Both the position numbers and the translations under genes were made by a program. Source: Bremia lactucae (lineage: Eukaryota > Oomycota > Peronosporomycetes > Peronosporales > Peronosporaceae). Taken from it: a DNA stretch of 64,000 nt. How positions within the stretch are numbered: the stretch's first letter is position 1; each line of letters starts with the position of its first letter. Where the stretch lies: NCBI RefSeq assembly GCF_004359215.1, contig NC_090627.1, forward strand, positions 895,317 to 959,316. Direction: 5' to 3'. Positions 43,398 to 53,357 of this stretch are shown one piece after another. The notes under the pieces are model-generated. The model worked only from the letters and a program-made list of their open reading frames with translations, did no database searches and was not told where the DNA came from.

Positions 43398-45584
43398 ATG
43401 CTGTGGCCACGGGAAGAGTTCCACGCGGCGTATGCGCAAATAAAGCACGATGCGCTGCAAGGAGGAGGCACGTGTAGCATTCTTCTTCTCGTGGCCTTGG
43501 ATGTTGATGCGCTGTGCGCTGCAGAGATCCTTACGCGTCTACTACGAGCAGATATGTTGAGTTACTCGCTCCTGGCCATGCGTGGGTACGAGGACGTGCT
43601 CGAAGCCCGCGAGACGCGTATCCGTAGCGCCGACGGGCGTGTCCGTGGCGGTATGGAACTGCGATCCGTGATTCTACTTAATTGCGGTGCTATCGTGGAC
43701 GTTGCAAAGCTCTTGGCGCTGCCGAGACACGTCAAGTGCTACGTGTTCGACAGCCATCGGCCCATTCACTTGGCCAATCTATACGACGAGCACCAGCAGA
43801 TTGTCGTATTTGACGACGAAGCACTTCCATTGGATGCGTATCCAGCATTTGGTCCGGATTTAGACGTTGAGGACTGGGAAAACGATTCGAGTGAAGACGA
43901 GCAGGACACGAGCGAAGGAGAAGCAGAGGTTCCAGAGGACACAAATGTCGAAGTCGGTGACAAGCGTGGGCGAGACAATAACAACGAGCACGACGTGGAG
44001 AATACAAAGCGAAGAAGAAACGAGTCCGCGGATTTAACGACGCAAGAAGGGATCCCAGCACTTGACGTGAAGCGACAGCGCCGGCAAGCAATTCTACGCT
44101 ACTACCGCGGTTCTTTTCATGGCGCCCCTGCGGCTACAATTGCCTATGAAATTGCACAGCAACTTAATCGCGCAACTCGTGAGATTCTATGGTTTGCAAT
44201 CGTAGGCTTAACAAAACAATTGGTACTAGAAGAAATTGATATGGACAATTATAATCTCTTGATTGCACGGTATCAAGACGAAGTCTTGGCAATGCAGCAG
44301 ACGACCGTCGCACATTCGACAAACGAGCTTTTTCCTGGTTACGACGATGGGAAACTCACGTTTGAAGAAGAATATCGCTTCCTGTGCTACCGCCACTGGT
44401 CCTTGTATGAAGCCATGTATTACTCGGACTATGTCGCGTCTAAATTGGGCTTGTACGACACGCAAGTGCGTCGTCTGGGCGCGTCAAAGGCACTGGAAAC
44501 AACCACTTTGGAATCAAATCTTCACGTGTTTTTGGCGCGAATGGGCATTTCGTTACGCCAAAGTCGGCAACAATTTGCCTACATGCCATTGGAACTAAAA
44601 CAGCTGTTGCGACACAAAATGCACGAAATGGCGTCGGAATTTGGTCTCGATGACCTATTTTATGGGTCTTTTCAACGCCAATTTGCGTTTCAGTACCAAT
44701 TGTGTGCCGCGGATGCTGTCTATGGACTTCAAGCGTTGCTTGAAGCTCCTGAGAGGTATATTGCAAGTGTATTTGAAACAGAGACGCGCGCGCGTGAGAA
44801 AGCCTTGGTGACTCTATTTGCACAGGATACTAGTATGTCGTCAAGTCTTTGGGAAACGCAGGATCCCGATGGCAACACGGATTCGTTTCGGCAACACAAT
44901 TTTATGTTAGCACACACAGCTTTGGCTTGTCACTCGGTGACTTCGAGCAAATTAATGGAAAGTGGCATTCAAGTTGCCATGGCCCTCAAGCAAGCGATTG
45001 TTCGTGTTGGGTTGTCCATTATGCAACGCAAATTACTTGTTCGCGTGAAACACTTTCGGTACGTATGTCTTCACGTTCCAGAAAACGAGCAAGAACTTTT
45101 TGCCAATGCCAATGTGCTGACGCAATTGGCACTGTTTTTGCTAAATGTGCATCGCGCAAGTGGCAAATGGGGTGGTCCACCTACTCGCGGTCGGCAAAAG
45201 GTGGTAAACGAAGAAAGTGAAGACGAAGAAGATCGAGACGAGGACGTGCATGAAACGACGACGGCGATTGTGCCGTTGGTGCTTATTACACGCAATCCAC
45301 AGGAAAATTGTTTCCTAGTGATTGGACTCACGTGTCCATCGACGCCTGGCGAGATTCACCGAAAGTACGTTTTTTTTTTCGTTTTAGCCACTGATGGCAT
45401 TTTTGGGGGTATTGGCAACTAACCTTTTTTTTATCCCAGTACACTGGGTACCGCGTTTAAATTGGCGGCTGGAGAAACAGGGGCAAATTTTCGTCAGGAT
45501 GGCTTCACGAGTGCTGTGATGGAAATACAAATTGACGAGATCCAAAACTTTGTCGAGCAACTTCACAATGTGCTCGATGCCTAA
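43398..45584 (+). CDS. CDC45: CDC45, DNA replication initiation factor
   Basis: Exon 1 is 43398-45364 and exon 2 is 45440-45584. The intron (45365-45439, 75 nt, GTACGT...TATCCCAG) is supported because the second exon continues in frame to LVQ-like helix NFVEQLHNVLDA and a stop; unspliced, the frame ends in low-complexity sequence. The product is 703 residues, usual for the family. CDC45 is part of the CMG helicase with MCM2-7 and GINS. Landmarks are LVALDVDALCAAEIL near the N-terminus (RecJ/DHH-like fold), an acidic insert (about residues 155-200), RYYRGSFHGAPAA, ILWFAIVGLTKQL, YRFLCYRHWSLYEAMYYSDY and LGLDDLFYGSF-like sequence. It converges on the PIMT gene. Confidence 0.95.
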
Positions 45585-45764
45585 CTTTATTTCGAGAAAA
45601 AACTATCTAATACAATGCCAAGACGCCATTTTCGTCAATTATTCCCTTTATTGGTAGAAAAAGGAATGGCAACACAATTTTACATTCCTACTATACCACT
45701 GCAACAATACAATATATTTTTTTGCAACACACAGTGCATAATAGCAACTACCACGCGGCCCCTC

Positions 45765-46481
45765 TCAACTGAGCTTCCGTTCTCGCACAAGTGGCACGTA
45801 GCACACGCCAAACAATCGCCGTTGGGAAAACACATTTCCTTGCCGCGTAATCTCCACAAACACTTGTCCTCCTCGCGCTTGATCCAATGGCAACACAAGT
45901 CGGCCACCCTCGGCCAATTGGTCCAAAAGTGCTTGAGGTGGACTTTCTGCGGCAGCACCAACGTGGATAAAATGAAATGGCGCTTCATTGGCCAATCCGT
46001 CCCAGCCATTGTGGCACCGCACCGACACAATTCCGCGTTCTAATAAATCCCCATCTTGCAACTGAATGTTCTTTTTGGCCAATTGCACAAGACCCGGGAT
46101 AATTTCAAGCCCAAATACAAGCCCATCTTGATGTTCCACTAAACGACCCAAACACGCTGTTAAGTATCCCGAACCGGCCCCAACGTCTAAAATACGAGGG
46201 TTACGCATCTCTTTGATTGCATCGTACCCCAATTCCATCGCGTGGGCATGCATATGCGGAGCTGAAATAGTCTGGTGGTACCCAATCGGATGGGGTACGT
46301 CATGGTACGCCTCTAAAAGACCCACGTACCCGCCATCATGCGTGGCACTCTGCGCCACGTACTTGGCGCGATCTGTTCGGATCATAGCACGATACACTGC
46401 ATCTGAATGAATCACACCCGAGTGCTTTAATTTCTGCACCAACGCTTCATTACTCGTGAAATTTCGTGGCCACATGGACAT
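45765..46481 (-). CDS. PCMT1: protein-L-isoaspartate O-methyltransferase
   Basis: From ATG 46481 (MSMWPRNFTSNEALVQKLKH) the product has 238 residues, close to the usual length of about 225-230. It methylates abnormal isoaspartyl residues in damaged proteins using S-adenosylmethionine. Visible features are VYRAMIRTDRAKYV, HPIGYHQTISAPHMHAHAME (family signature), the SAM-binding motif ILDVGAGSGYLTA and the GGRLVLPL motif. No signal peptide is seen, so it is cytosolic. The frame extends upstream to 46604, but that part is Trp-rich and not family-like. The CDC45 stop is 180 bp from this stop on the opposite strand. Confidence 0.95.
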   Translation of the reverse strand: MSMWPRNFTSNEALVQKLKHSGVIHSDAVYRAMIRTDRAKYVAQSATHDGGYVGLLEAYHDVPHPIGYHQTISAPHMHAHAMELGYDAIKEMRNPRILDVGAGSGYLTACLGRLVEHQDGLVFGLEIIPGLVQLAKKNIQLQDGDLLERGIVSVRCHNGWDGLANEAPFHFIHVGAAAESPPQALLDQLAEGGRLVLPLDQARGGQVFVEITRQGNVFSQRRLFGVCYVPLVRERKLS

Positions 46482-46930
46482 TTTACTCGTCTTGTGCTCC
46501 CCAATTGGGTTTCTCTCCAATGACCAAAATAAATAGAAAACAACACACCACTTGCCCCGTTGCCATCTCACCCATCGAACCCCGTCCCAAAAAAACAGCG
46601 ACAAGAATTTTCGTCAACTACTTGTTAAGTATACACGGTCGTGGCAAAACCTACGAAAGAACATAATATCCTTCGCACGAGGTCGTGCCGTTGCCTCCTC
46701 CTGTAGACACGCTTGATTCAACTAAAACAACTCTATGTAATTGCTTACTAAATTGTTTGTACGAAGCGGATTATAAGGGGTTTTAACGACGCTTTGATTG
46801 AAACAATTTGGACCTTGAAAGGCTCTTAAAGAAGATGTCATGCCCGAGTTTTCATCAAATGTCACCATGTTACGAAACGAATTGTAAGTAGTGACAAAAC
46901 AAGGATGGAAGCGGTTGACAAAAAAGAAAA
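46482..46930. other. intergenic, nothing recognised
   Basis: This stretch upstream of the PIMT gene has no convincing open frame. It holds the PIMT promoter, but I see no clear motif. Confidence 0.6.
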
Positions 46931-48078
46931 AAAGAGGGTATTACCGGTGGGTTGGAAGCTTTTTGTGAGACGCGATATGAAGGTTTGTGGTTGGGATGTG
47001 ATGTGAGTAGCGTGGAAATGTTTAAAGAGAAGAAAGAGGAGGAATTGTCGTGAGAGAGAGGGAAGAAGAGGAGGAAGGAGAGTAAGTTACGTACATGACT
47101 TTGATGGTGGCTCGAATGGGATTGAAATTGGCGGTATTAACGTGTTTAAGGCGATTATGGCTGACGTCTCGGTGATGTGGAAGGCAGGAATTACGGTTGA
47201 AAACGGGGGTGGAAGGAAGGAAGAAAGGTGTACGGATTGAGTGCGTTGTTTGTTGCGAGGGAATCCAAGTGCTAGGCATTGATTGATACGAATTGATTCG
47301 CGATGATAAGCGCTTGCGAAAACGAGACGTCCAGATGGAGGCGATGGGGTGCTTGGAAGTTGTTTAATAGATTGGGTTCGAGTGCTTGTGGCATGGATGA
47401 ATGCGTGGGACGATGGAGGTTGTTTGCGTGCGTCAAGACGAAGGAAAAGGAGTTGGTTGAGATGGAGGAGCGCAGTGGTGTGGATGAACGAAAGGATATT
47501 GTCGTTTAAATCTCGGCAAAAAAAGGTGAGAGGAAATGTATTGTTGACGACGGAAAAGTATTGTTGACGACGGAAAAGTATTGTTGACGTATGAAGAAGA
47601 TGGCATTGGACGCAAGACGAAGTTCGTGGATCTTGGAAGTGGAGGCAAATGTTTCTGATTCAATCTTGACGAATGCATTGGAATTGAACGAGCTATGAAT
47701 GAATCAAAGCTTGATGAATGTGTGTAGTTGTGTTGGTGTATCCCAATACTTTCGTGACGTACATGTAGCCATGTGCAACGGCCACATGGAACGGATTGAA
47801 GAAAGGTATGGGACAGATCGAGGGCTTGCCATGAGGAAGACGCGATGTAAAGTGTTGGAGGAATGGATTCAAGATGGTTCAAGCTCAGGTTGAACGTCTT
47901 GCAGTGCCGGGAGATTTATGAATGCTTGTGTTCCGATTTCTTTAATATTGCCTCGGTTGAATGCCATGGGGTGTAACCTTGGACAATGGCGAATTAGTCG
48001 ATTTGGCAGGAAAGTTACATTTGTGGTGGTAACAGCTAGAAAATACACCATAATAAAGAGTATGGTAGTATACACCAT
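46931..48078 (-). pseudogene. decayed leucine-rich-repeat protein gene
   Basis: On the minus strand, different frames give LRR-like units in order: NIKEIGTQAFINLPALQDV (near 47960), LSLNHLESIPPTLYIASSSW and ALDLSHTFLQSVP (47880-47800), FVKIESETFASTSKIHELRL and ASNAIFFIRQQYFS (about 47660-47560), HLDVSFSQALIIANQFVSI (about 47320) and DVSHNRLKHVNTANF (about 47160). At least three frame changes without plausible introns are needed. A hydrophobic start (TTILFIMVYFLAV at 48078) could be an old signal peptide. It probably was a secreted or receptor-like LRR protein. Confidence 0.6.
47538..47589 (+). repeat. 20-bp tandem repeat, 2.6 units
   Basis: GTATTGTTGACGACGGAAAA is repeated at 47538 and 47558, with a partial third unit at 47578. 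It lies inside the decayed LRR gene and could be one cause of its frame loss. Confidence 0.9.
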
Positions 48079-48095
48079 AATAAAGAGTATGGTAG
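48045..48095 (+). repeat. 27-bp tandem duplication
   Basis: ACACCATAATAAAGAGTATG and the following GTAGTAT/GTAGACA repeat with period 27 (48045 and 48072), at the 5' end of the decayed LRR gene. Confidence 0.85.
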
Positions 48096-48638
48096 ACAGT
48101 GGTTTTTTTTTTTTCCTGTCGTACAGAATGCGCTGAAGGTTTGGTATTCGGACAAAAGAGTCGGCTTCGAGTCTCGTTAGCGGGTTATTTGATCCATTTT
48201 TAAGTTATAAAGAAATATACATAGCTTGCATGACATAGCAATAAACAACAATGCTTCTTCAAATCGATGCCGTACATGAAAATGACTTTTCTGGCTGCTT
48301 GGAAGAGAGATGCGGGGATTCGAGGTAGCGAATTATTGTGCAGTAAAAGTAGCGATTCGTAGAATAATGCAGACGTTGATACTGTCATGAGTAGAGTAGC
48401 ATTGCTATAGAAAGCAAAGATGTGTCCGCGTGTCGGGATGTTTGTACCATTACGTGCTTTGGGAGGCCACAACTAGCGCTACGAGCTGCAGAGCCCAGCG
48501 CATCAAAAAGTTTGTGCTTGTTTTTTCTTATTATACTTAATAAATGAGTGCAATTGTGAAAATTTATACCAAGCACCACACGACATACACATACCAGAAT
48601 TCCATGTAGTAGTGTCCTAACGAAAGTGTCCTATCGGC
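48096..48638. other. intergenic, nothing recognised
   Basis: No supported gene is seen; short ORFs on both strands lack any motif. It contains the upstream region of PEX7. Confidence 0.6.
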
Positions 48639-49787
48639 ATGTTCCTCCAGCCGCGGCAAGCGCAGACCGAGTTTCACGGGTATTCGGTATGGCATCGTTC
48701 ATGCCATTACTTGCGATATTGTTCCGTAATGTGCCGATTTCTTAGGTCGAGTTTAGCCCATTTGTCGACAATTATGTTGCCGTGGGAACCGCCCAATACT
48801 TTGGCATTATTGGCAACGGCCGCCAGCATGTATATGAAATGCTTCCCGACGGAGGTTTAATACCGGTACAAAATCAGTTTTGAGACCAAATGTCTTGATA
48901 TGATAAGAATTCCGTTAATAAAACTGGCATACATGTAGATTCGAGCTTTTGACACGCCCCAAGGCATATACGACTGTGCTTGGAGCGAAAAGCATGGACA
49001 GCAACTCGTGAGCTCCTGTGCAGATGGATCGTTAAAACTCTGGCACTTGCAAACTCGCGATCAATTTCCAATTCAGAATTACCACGAGCACAAACAGGAA
49101 GTGTCTGGCGTGACGTGGAATTTGGTGTCGAAAGATTTGTTTGCGTCGGCGTCATGGGATACGACTGTCAAGATTTGGAAGCCTGAGATCCCGCACTCCA
49201 TTATGACATTAACTGAACATTCATGTGGCGTCTATACTGCCGTGTGGAACACGCAACATGATCAGTTGCTAGCGTCGTGTTCTGGAGATAAAACCGTAAA
49301 GGTCTGGGATTTAAATACTGCTCGCTCAGTAACAACCATAGCGGCACATACGAATGAAGTTTTAACACTCGATTGGAACAAGTATCACGAGTTTGAAATC
49401 ATATCGGGATCAGCTGATTGCACGATTAAAATATGGGTACGTCTTACTTGGTGGTTTTAATTTATGAAAAATATCTTATATTTAATTTGACAGGATCTTC
49501 GAAATCCAGTACGTGAAGTACGGGTTCTTCCAGGTCATAGCTATGCTGTCAAAAGGCTCAAGTGCTCTCCTTTCGATCCAGATGTGATTGCGTCTGTGTC
49601 CTATGACATGTCCGTGGGAGTGTGGAACATTAGATCGCCGTATCCACGTCTTCAGAATGCTCAGCACCATAGCGAATTTGTATTTGGTTTTGATTTTAGT
49701 AACTTTGTCGACGGGTTGGTCGCCTCGTGCTCCTGGGATCGGCAGGTAAATGTATGGAATTACTTTGGCGGACCTCCTCTGTGCTAA
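48639..49787 (+). CDS. PEX7: peroxin 7, PTS2 receptor (WD40), four exons
   Basis: Exons are 48639-48686, 48746-48865, 48939-49436 and 49494-49787; the introns are 59, 73 and 57 nt with GT-AG borders, all in phase 0. Splicing gives 319 residues, the usual PEX7 length. PEX7 binds the N-terminal PTS2 signal of matrix proteins in the cytosol and brings them to the peroxisome with a PEX5/PEX20-type co-receptor. Landmarks are TEFHGYS|VEFSPFVDNYVA, VGTAQYFGIIGNGRQHVYEM, IRAFDTPQGIYDCAWSE, WD repeats ending in LKLW, VKIWKP, VKVWDL, IKIW|DLRNP and VGVWNI, and the C-terminal ASCSWDRQVNVW. The next gene starts 71 bp downstream on the same strand. Confidence 0.93.
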
Positions 49788-49858
49788 GTTCGCATGGACA
49801 CACTTTAAATCGGAATTTAATAAAAACCATTTCATTAAAATTAATTAATTTTTATCAT

Positions 49859-50416
49859 ATGGAGGCGCCGAAGAAGACAGGCTTCTGGACCGAGCACGTG
49901 GACCCTAAAAGCGGTGTACGTGCTTGAGTTTCAAGCAAATACACTCGGCTGTTCTTTTAGTAATTGTTTTTGTATGTTTGATAGCGGTCGTACTACTATA
50001 ATATGGCGCTTGGACGTAGCTACTGGGAGTTGCCTTCAGAATTAAAGGCTCAAGTGAAAACCCCAACGTTAAATGCGCTTCGTGAGTGGGACCCCGAGAC
50101 AGCAGAGCGCAAATACGGCGCTGCGAAAGACTTTCTCGGTGCAGACGACGAGGAAATTCGTAAGAGACGCGAGGTGGCTTTAGCTAAATCCCGCACAGAA
50201 ACGTTAGAGGCTCAAGCTGCATCAATTAAGCTGTCATTAGAAGAACGGATGGCTTCAATAGCGCAGAAACGAAAAGCAATGGAAGTGCAAACGAGCGAAC
50301 CTCGACAACTTAACCCGAATGCTGAGAGCTCTAACGAATATTTGAAATTGGTGCGCCAACTGCAGCAGAACAACGACAGCGAGGAAGGAACAGGAGGCAA
50401 GTGGCTAGTACGATGA
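49859..50416 (+). CDS. small WW-domain protein, two exons
   Basis: Exon 1 is 49859-49915 and exon 2 is 49985-50416, joined by a 69-nt intron (GTACGT...TTGATAG). The junction lies inside the WW domain: KTGFWTEHVDPKSG|RSYYYN followed by MALGRSYWELP, which restores both Trp residues, the aromatic YYYN strand and the final Pro. The product is 162 residues. The rest is a charged helical region (ADDEEIRKRREVALAKSRTE; ERMASIAQKRKAM). WW domains bind proline-rich partners; the helical tail recalls spliceosome-associated WW proteins, but I cannot name the orthologue. Confidence 0.82.
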
Positions 50417-50535
50417 ACGGGCAATAGATAGACAAGCAATTTATTTGAATAAACTAATTTGGTCAGGAATGCCTCGTTCCTTGCCGCTTCTGAATAAAAT
50501 TTAGACTTATGAATATATTTACCACAATTTTGTTT

Positions 50536-50772
50536 TTAAATAGGGTTGCGTACCCGCTTGTAGGCTTGATATCGGTCTTGAAAGGAGATTGACTTGTCGT
50601 CGTGGGCTGGAGTTTTCTTGGGCTGCAAGTCGAAAAGCTCCTGGATAAAAGGCATTTTTGCAAGCACGCACTTCCAGACGACGAGCCAGCTCAGACTGAG
50701 TGTGAATAGCACGATACAGACGGCTCCAAAGACGTAAGCGCCTGCCACCACAATCTCTTCCGGTCCCATCAC
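50536..50772 (-). CDS. SMIM13-like small membrane protein
   Basis: The 78-residue product has one membrane segment (about residues 8-33) followed by a VVWKCVLAKMPFIQELFDL stretch. That arrangement, hydrophobic helix then W-K-x-x-L-x-K and F-x-x-E-L, is like animal SMIM13 (small integral membrane protein 13), whose role is unknown. The C-terminus is polar and basic. It converges on the WW gene with 119 bp between stops. Orthology is a pattern-based inference. Confidence 0.65.
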   Translation of the reverse strand: MMGPEEIVVAGAYVFGAVCIVLFTLSLSWLVVWKCVLAKMPFIQELFDLQPKKTPAHDDKSISFQDRYQAYKRVRNPI

Positions 50773-51368
50773 GGTAACAATTTAAATTACTTAAGGAAAT
50801 CGAGCAACTAGACGCACTTAGATAAAGTTCGCTTTGTTTTACTTCTTTTTAAGCAAATTGGTCCTTTAAAGAGCAGGCGACGTCGCAACTGAACGCGCAG
50901 CTCTTCTCGTCTTAGATTATTATACTTGGACAACCTTTAATAGCTCCACTGCACACTTCGTGCACATTTAATCCTTATCAGCGGAATGCTCTCGTGGGGG
51001 TATCTGTGCTCTCGCTCGAGCTCTAATTTAGTTCTTCTAAACACAAGTGGCTTAGCCATTGACTTCATAACAGAACCAGCAAAATATTGTCCGGAGGATT
51101 TATTGCCATATGCAATGTACGACTGTGCCGCATCAACTCCGTCATGGAAAACCCCACGGTCTCCGTGGCGCTACCTTAGAATGTCTCAACACAACGAACT
51201 GTCGCAATTACAATTATTGTTATAATCCACTTAAGACATTAAACAATTGCAAGTCATTAAAAGGTTAACATTCTAGACATTCGCAGGTTTCTACAAACAG
51301 TGGTTTGCAATCTGATGAAATTTTCAAATTTTGAAATTCGAAGGGCACCTTAAAATTCAAAACCGTAA
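50773..51368. other. intergenic region between SMIM13-like gene and EMC6
   Basis: A 79-residue plus-strand frame (50986-51225) has no motif and I do not accept it as a gene. The stretch is AT-rich and probably holds the two divergent promoters. Confidence 0.55.
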
Positions 51369-51430
51369 CCACAACAAATCCTGCGAATTATACCGGTACG
51401 CAACGGTATGATTTGCAGGAATTGTTGTGG
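51369..51430. promoter_or_regulatory. 27-bp inverted repeat upstream of EMC6
   Basis: The arms 51369-51395 and 51404-51430 match at 24 of 27 positions with an 8-bp loop (GTACGCAA), 20 bp before the EMC6 ATG. It could form a hairpin in DNA or in the 5' leader of the mRNA. Confidence 0.7.
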
Positions 51431-51450
51431 TCGACGAGCTTTTGCGCAAG

Positions 51451-51783
51451 ATGGAAGCGCTGCAGGACAAAAAGGTGGAGTTTTTCTCCATGGAGATCAT
51501 GAAGAATAACGAGAAGGCAGTCGAATACATTCACACATCCATGTGTGTCATCGCCGGTTGTATGGCAGGTATCATGGGCATGACTGGTTTGCAGGGCTTT
51601 GCTTTCTTAGCCGCCATTTATGTTGCGACGGCCATTTCGATTTGGGTCATTAAGCTCGGCATGGACGTCAAGGTCTACTTTAACACGAGCGTCATGAGTT
51701 TTATCGTGGGAGGCGTCCTATCCCAGGCTTTGTCGTTTATTCTCTTCTGGACTCTATCGTACGGACTCGTGCATATTTATTGA
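51451..51783 (+). CDS. EMC6: ER membrane protein complex subunit 6
   Basis: From ATG 51451 (MEALQDKKVEFFSMEIMKNN) the product has 110 residues, the standard EMC6 length. It is a core subunit of the EMC insertase, which places tail-anchored and multipass proteins in the ER membrane. Three membrane segments are visible: about residues 30-48 (SMCVIAGCMAGIMGMTGL), 52-71 and 84-104. The frame is open a few codons upstream, but there is no earlier ATG near. It converges on prefoldin 5 with 102 bp between stops. Confidence 0.88.
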   Translation: MEALQDKKVEFFSMEIMKNNEKAVEYIHTSMCVIAGCMAGIMGMTGLQGFAFLAAIYVATAISIWVIKLGMDVKVYFNTSVMSFIVGGVLSQALSFILFWTLSYGLVHIY

Positions 51784-51885
51784 TTAAAAAATGTCGTAGA
51801 CAACGTGCTTCAAGAAACTCAGAACCCCCTGTCGTAGTTACACAAACTTAATTTCTATACGATATGTGAATACGCAATTCGTAAA

Positions 51886-52332
51886 CTACTTGCGTTGCAC
51901 TTCTTGTATCTTTTGCTGCATAATCATAAGCACGGCTTCAAACATAGTACGCTTGCCGTCAATAATTGTCTTGAGCTGCTCGGTATTGCTCTGTAAGAAC
52001 GCCACTTTTCGATCCATAAATTGCTCCGCTTTATCCACCGTCTGCTCAACAAAGTAGCCCGTGCCAATGTCGACGAGAACTTCATCCTTGCTCACGAGCT
52101 TGCCTTGTACAAACATGGACGCGGTGAGGGGAACGAGCACTTCTTTGCTCAAATCCGAACCCGCCATGCTCTTGAGAGCCTCCTTGGACTCAGTAAACCG
52201 CGATTGCGCCTCACGTAAGCCACCAAACGACGCTGTGAGCTGCTGCAATTCTTTCTCCAGCTGATCCTTGAGCGCGCTCAACTGCTCGAGTGATAAATCC
52301 ACCAAATTAACTTCACTCGGCGAGTCTGCCAT
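51886..52332 (-). CDS. PFDN5: prefoldin subunit 5
   Basis: I chose the start at 52332 (MADSPSEVNLVDLSLEQLSA); the frame extends to 52404, but that part is not family-like. The 148-residue product is an alpha-type prefoldin subunit: two long helices (LSALKDQLEKELQQLTASFG, then AEQFMDRKVAFLQSNTEQLK) flank the beta-hairpin core with VPLTASMFVQGKL and EVLVDIGTGYFVE. Prefoldin carries unfolded actin and tubulin to the CCT chaperonin. It is followed on the same strand by the AAGAB-like gene upstream. Confidence 0.93.
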   Translation of the reverse strand: MADSPSEVNLVDLSLEQLSALKDQLEKELQQLTASFGGLREAQSRFTESKEALKSMAGSDLSKEVLVPLTASMFVQGKLVSKDEVLVDIGTGYFVEQTVDKAEQFMDRKVAFLQSNTEQLKTIIDGKRTMFEAVLMIMQQKIQEVQRK

Positions 52333-52484
52333 GCTTTTGACAATGTATTTAACACGAAAATGTCCAAAATTAAAGCCCTTTGCGTGACCATCACTCGGAC
52401 GCAACTATTTTGGAACATTTCAATCAATCAAAACACGGCATGTAATTAACACCTTATTCATATTCAGCTTTAAATTGTGTCTCG

Positions 52485-53357
52485 TTAGTCGTCCGAATCG
52501 CCCCCATTGTCGTCGGTGCCGAGGACGTTCCAGAGCTTTAAAGCCACTTCTGCTGCACGTTCACGTCGCTTTTCATCCGATAGAAACGCACCGTGATCAC
52601 GCACGGTGCGAACTTCCGAGATGAAAGCGCTCAATTGATCCAAATCAATGTCGTCTCCCTCGCCACCCTTTAGAACACCGTCTCCTGACATCTCCTGCTC
52701 TAGAGTGTCTACGAAAGCGTCATCATCTACGAGTTTAGTATTCGCTAACGTCTTTGTAACTACATTATTTCTATTCGATTCTTCTTTCTCGCATAGAATT
52801 GCACCACGCTCGGTCTTTGACGGAAAATTCCTTTTCATCGACCTCCACATGGTGCACTGCAGCGCTTCCAGCACACGGGAAACGCCTCTCTTCTCATCAA
52901 TGACGCTACGATCGTCACTTGTTGCATCCAAACTAATCAATTCAAATCCATTCTCTTGACACCAACTCTCCATCTTCTTGACGCTCTCCAGTGTCGCTGA
53001 CGACGTGTGCGATACCAATAAACACACGTCGTACGGAAGAATGTCGACAATCTGCTTTGCAAAGCTCTGTACGTGTAAGAAGTTCTCATACTTTTCGGCA
53101 TTTACTACACACAGGATGGCTTCGTAATCGTCTAGTTCGTGCTGTAGCGCAGGCTCGGGCGCGTTGTCGCGGACCTCGTGCACATGGAGCTGTACATGCG
53201 CTTGATAGTACTTTGTCTCGAGGCTTAGCGACGTTGCATCTGGATCTTTAGCGCTCGCATCGATATTGCCACAAAGCTTTCGCAATGAAGTGGTTACTGC
53301 TTCGTTGCTGTCTCGATTGGGGCCGAGCACGAGAAGCCGAGACACTTTTGCTACCAT
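52485..53357 (-). CDS. AAGAB: alpha/gamma-adaptin-binding protein p34-like (AAGAB)
   Basis: The 290-residue product has an N-terminal Rab-like G domain fold (VSRLLVLGPNRDSNEAVTTS, YEAILCVVNAEK, LPYDVCLLVSHTSS) without a full P-loop. It has a long linker (about residues 165-230) and the C-terminal adaptin-binding helix region (LDQLSAFISEVRTVRDHGAF, RERAAEVALKLWNVLG) ending in an acidic tail. AAGAB/Irc6 proteins act as chaperones in assembling AP-1 and AP-2 adaptor complexes in vesicle traffic. Length and domain order fit; sequence similarity is modest, so orthology is likely but not certain. Confidence 0.75.
   Translation of the reverse strand: MVAKVSRLLVLGPNRDSNEAVTTSLRKLCGNIDASAKDPDATSLSLETKYYQAHVQLHVHEVRDNAPEPALQHELDDYEAILCVVNAEKYENFLHVQSFAKQIVDILPYDVCLLVSHTSSATLESVKKMESWCQENGFELISLDATSDDRSVIDEKRGVSRVLEALQCTMWRSMKRNFPSKTERGAILCEKEESNRNNVVTKTLANTKLVDDDAFVDTLEQEMSGDGVLKGGEGDDIDLDQLSAFISEVRTVRDHGAFLSDEKRRERAAEVALKLWNVLGTDDNGGDSDD

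Noticed and set aside
45365..45388. a shorter 24-nt intron at the end of CDC45 (GTACGT to the first TTTTAG)
   Set aside because: Too short for splicing, and it would not lead into the conserved C-terminal helix that the 75-nt intron restores.
47538..47589. CRISPR-like spacing of repeats
   Set aside because: Units are directly adjacent tandem copies without spacers, and the genome is eukaryotic.
47433..47882. 149-residue minus-strand ORF as a real gene
   Set aside because: Only short parts fit LRR units; the neighbouring units lie in other frames, so the open stretch is part of a decayed gene.
50986..51225. 79-residue ORF upstream of EMC6
   Set aside because: No motif, no family resemblance, AT-rich and in a likely promoter region.
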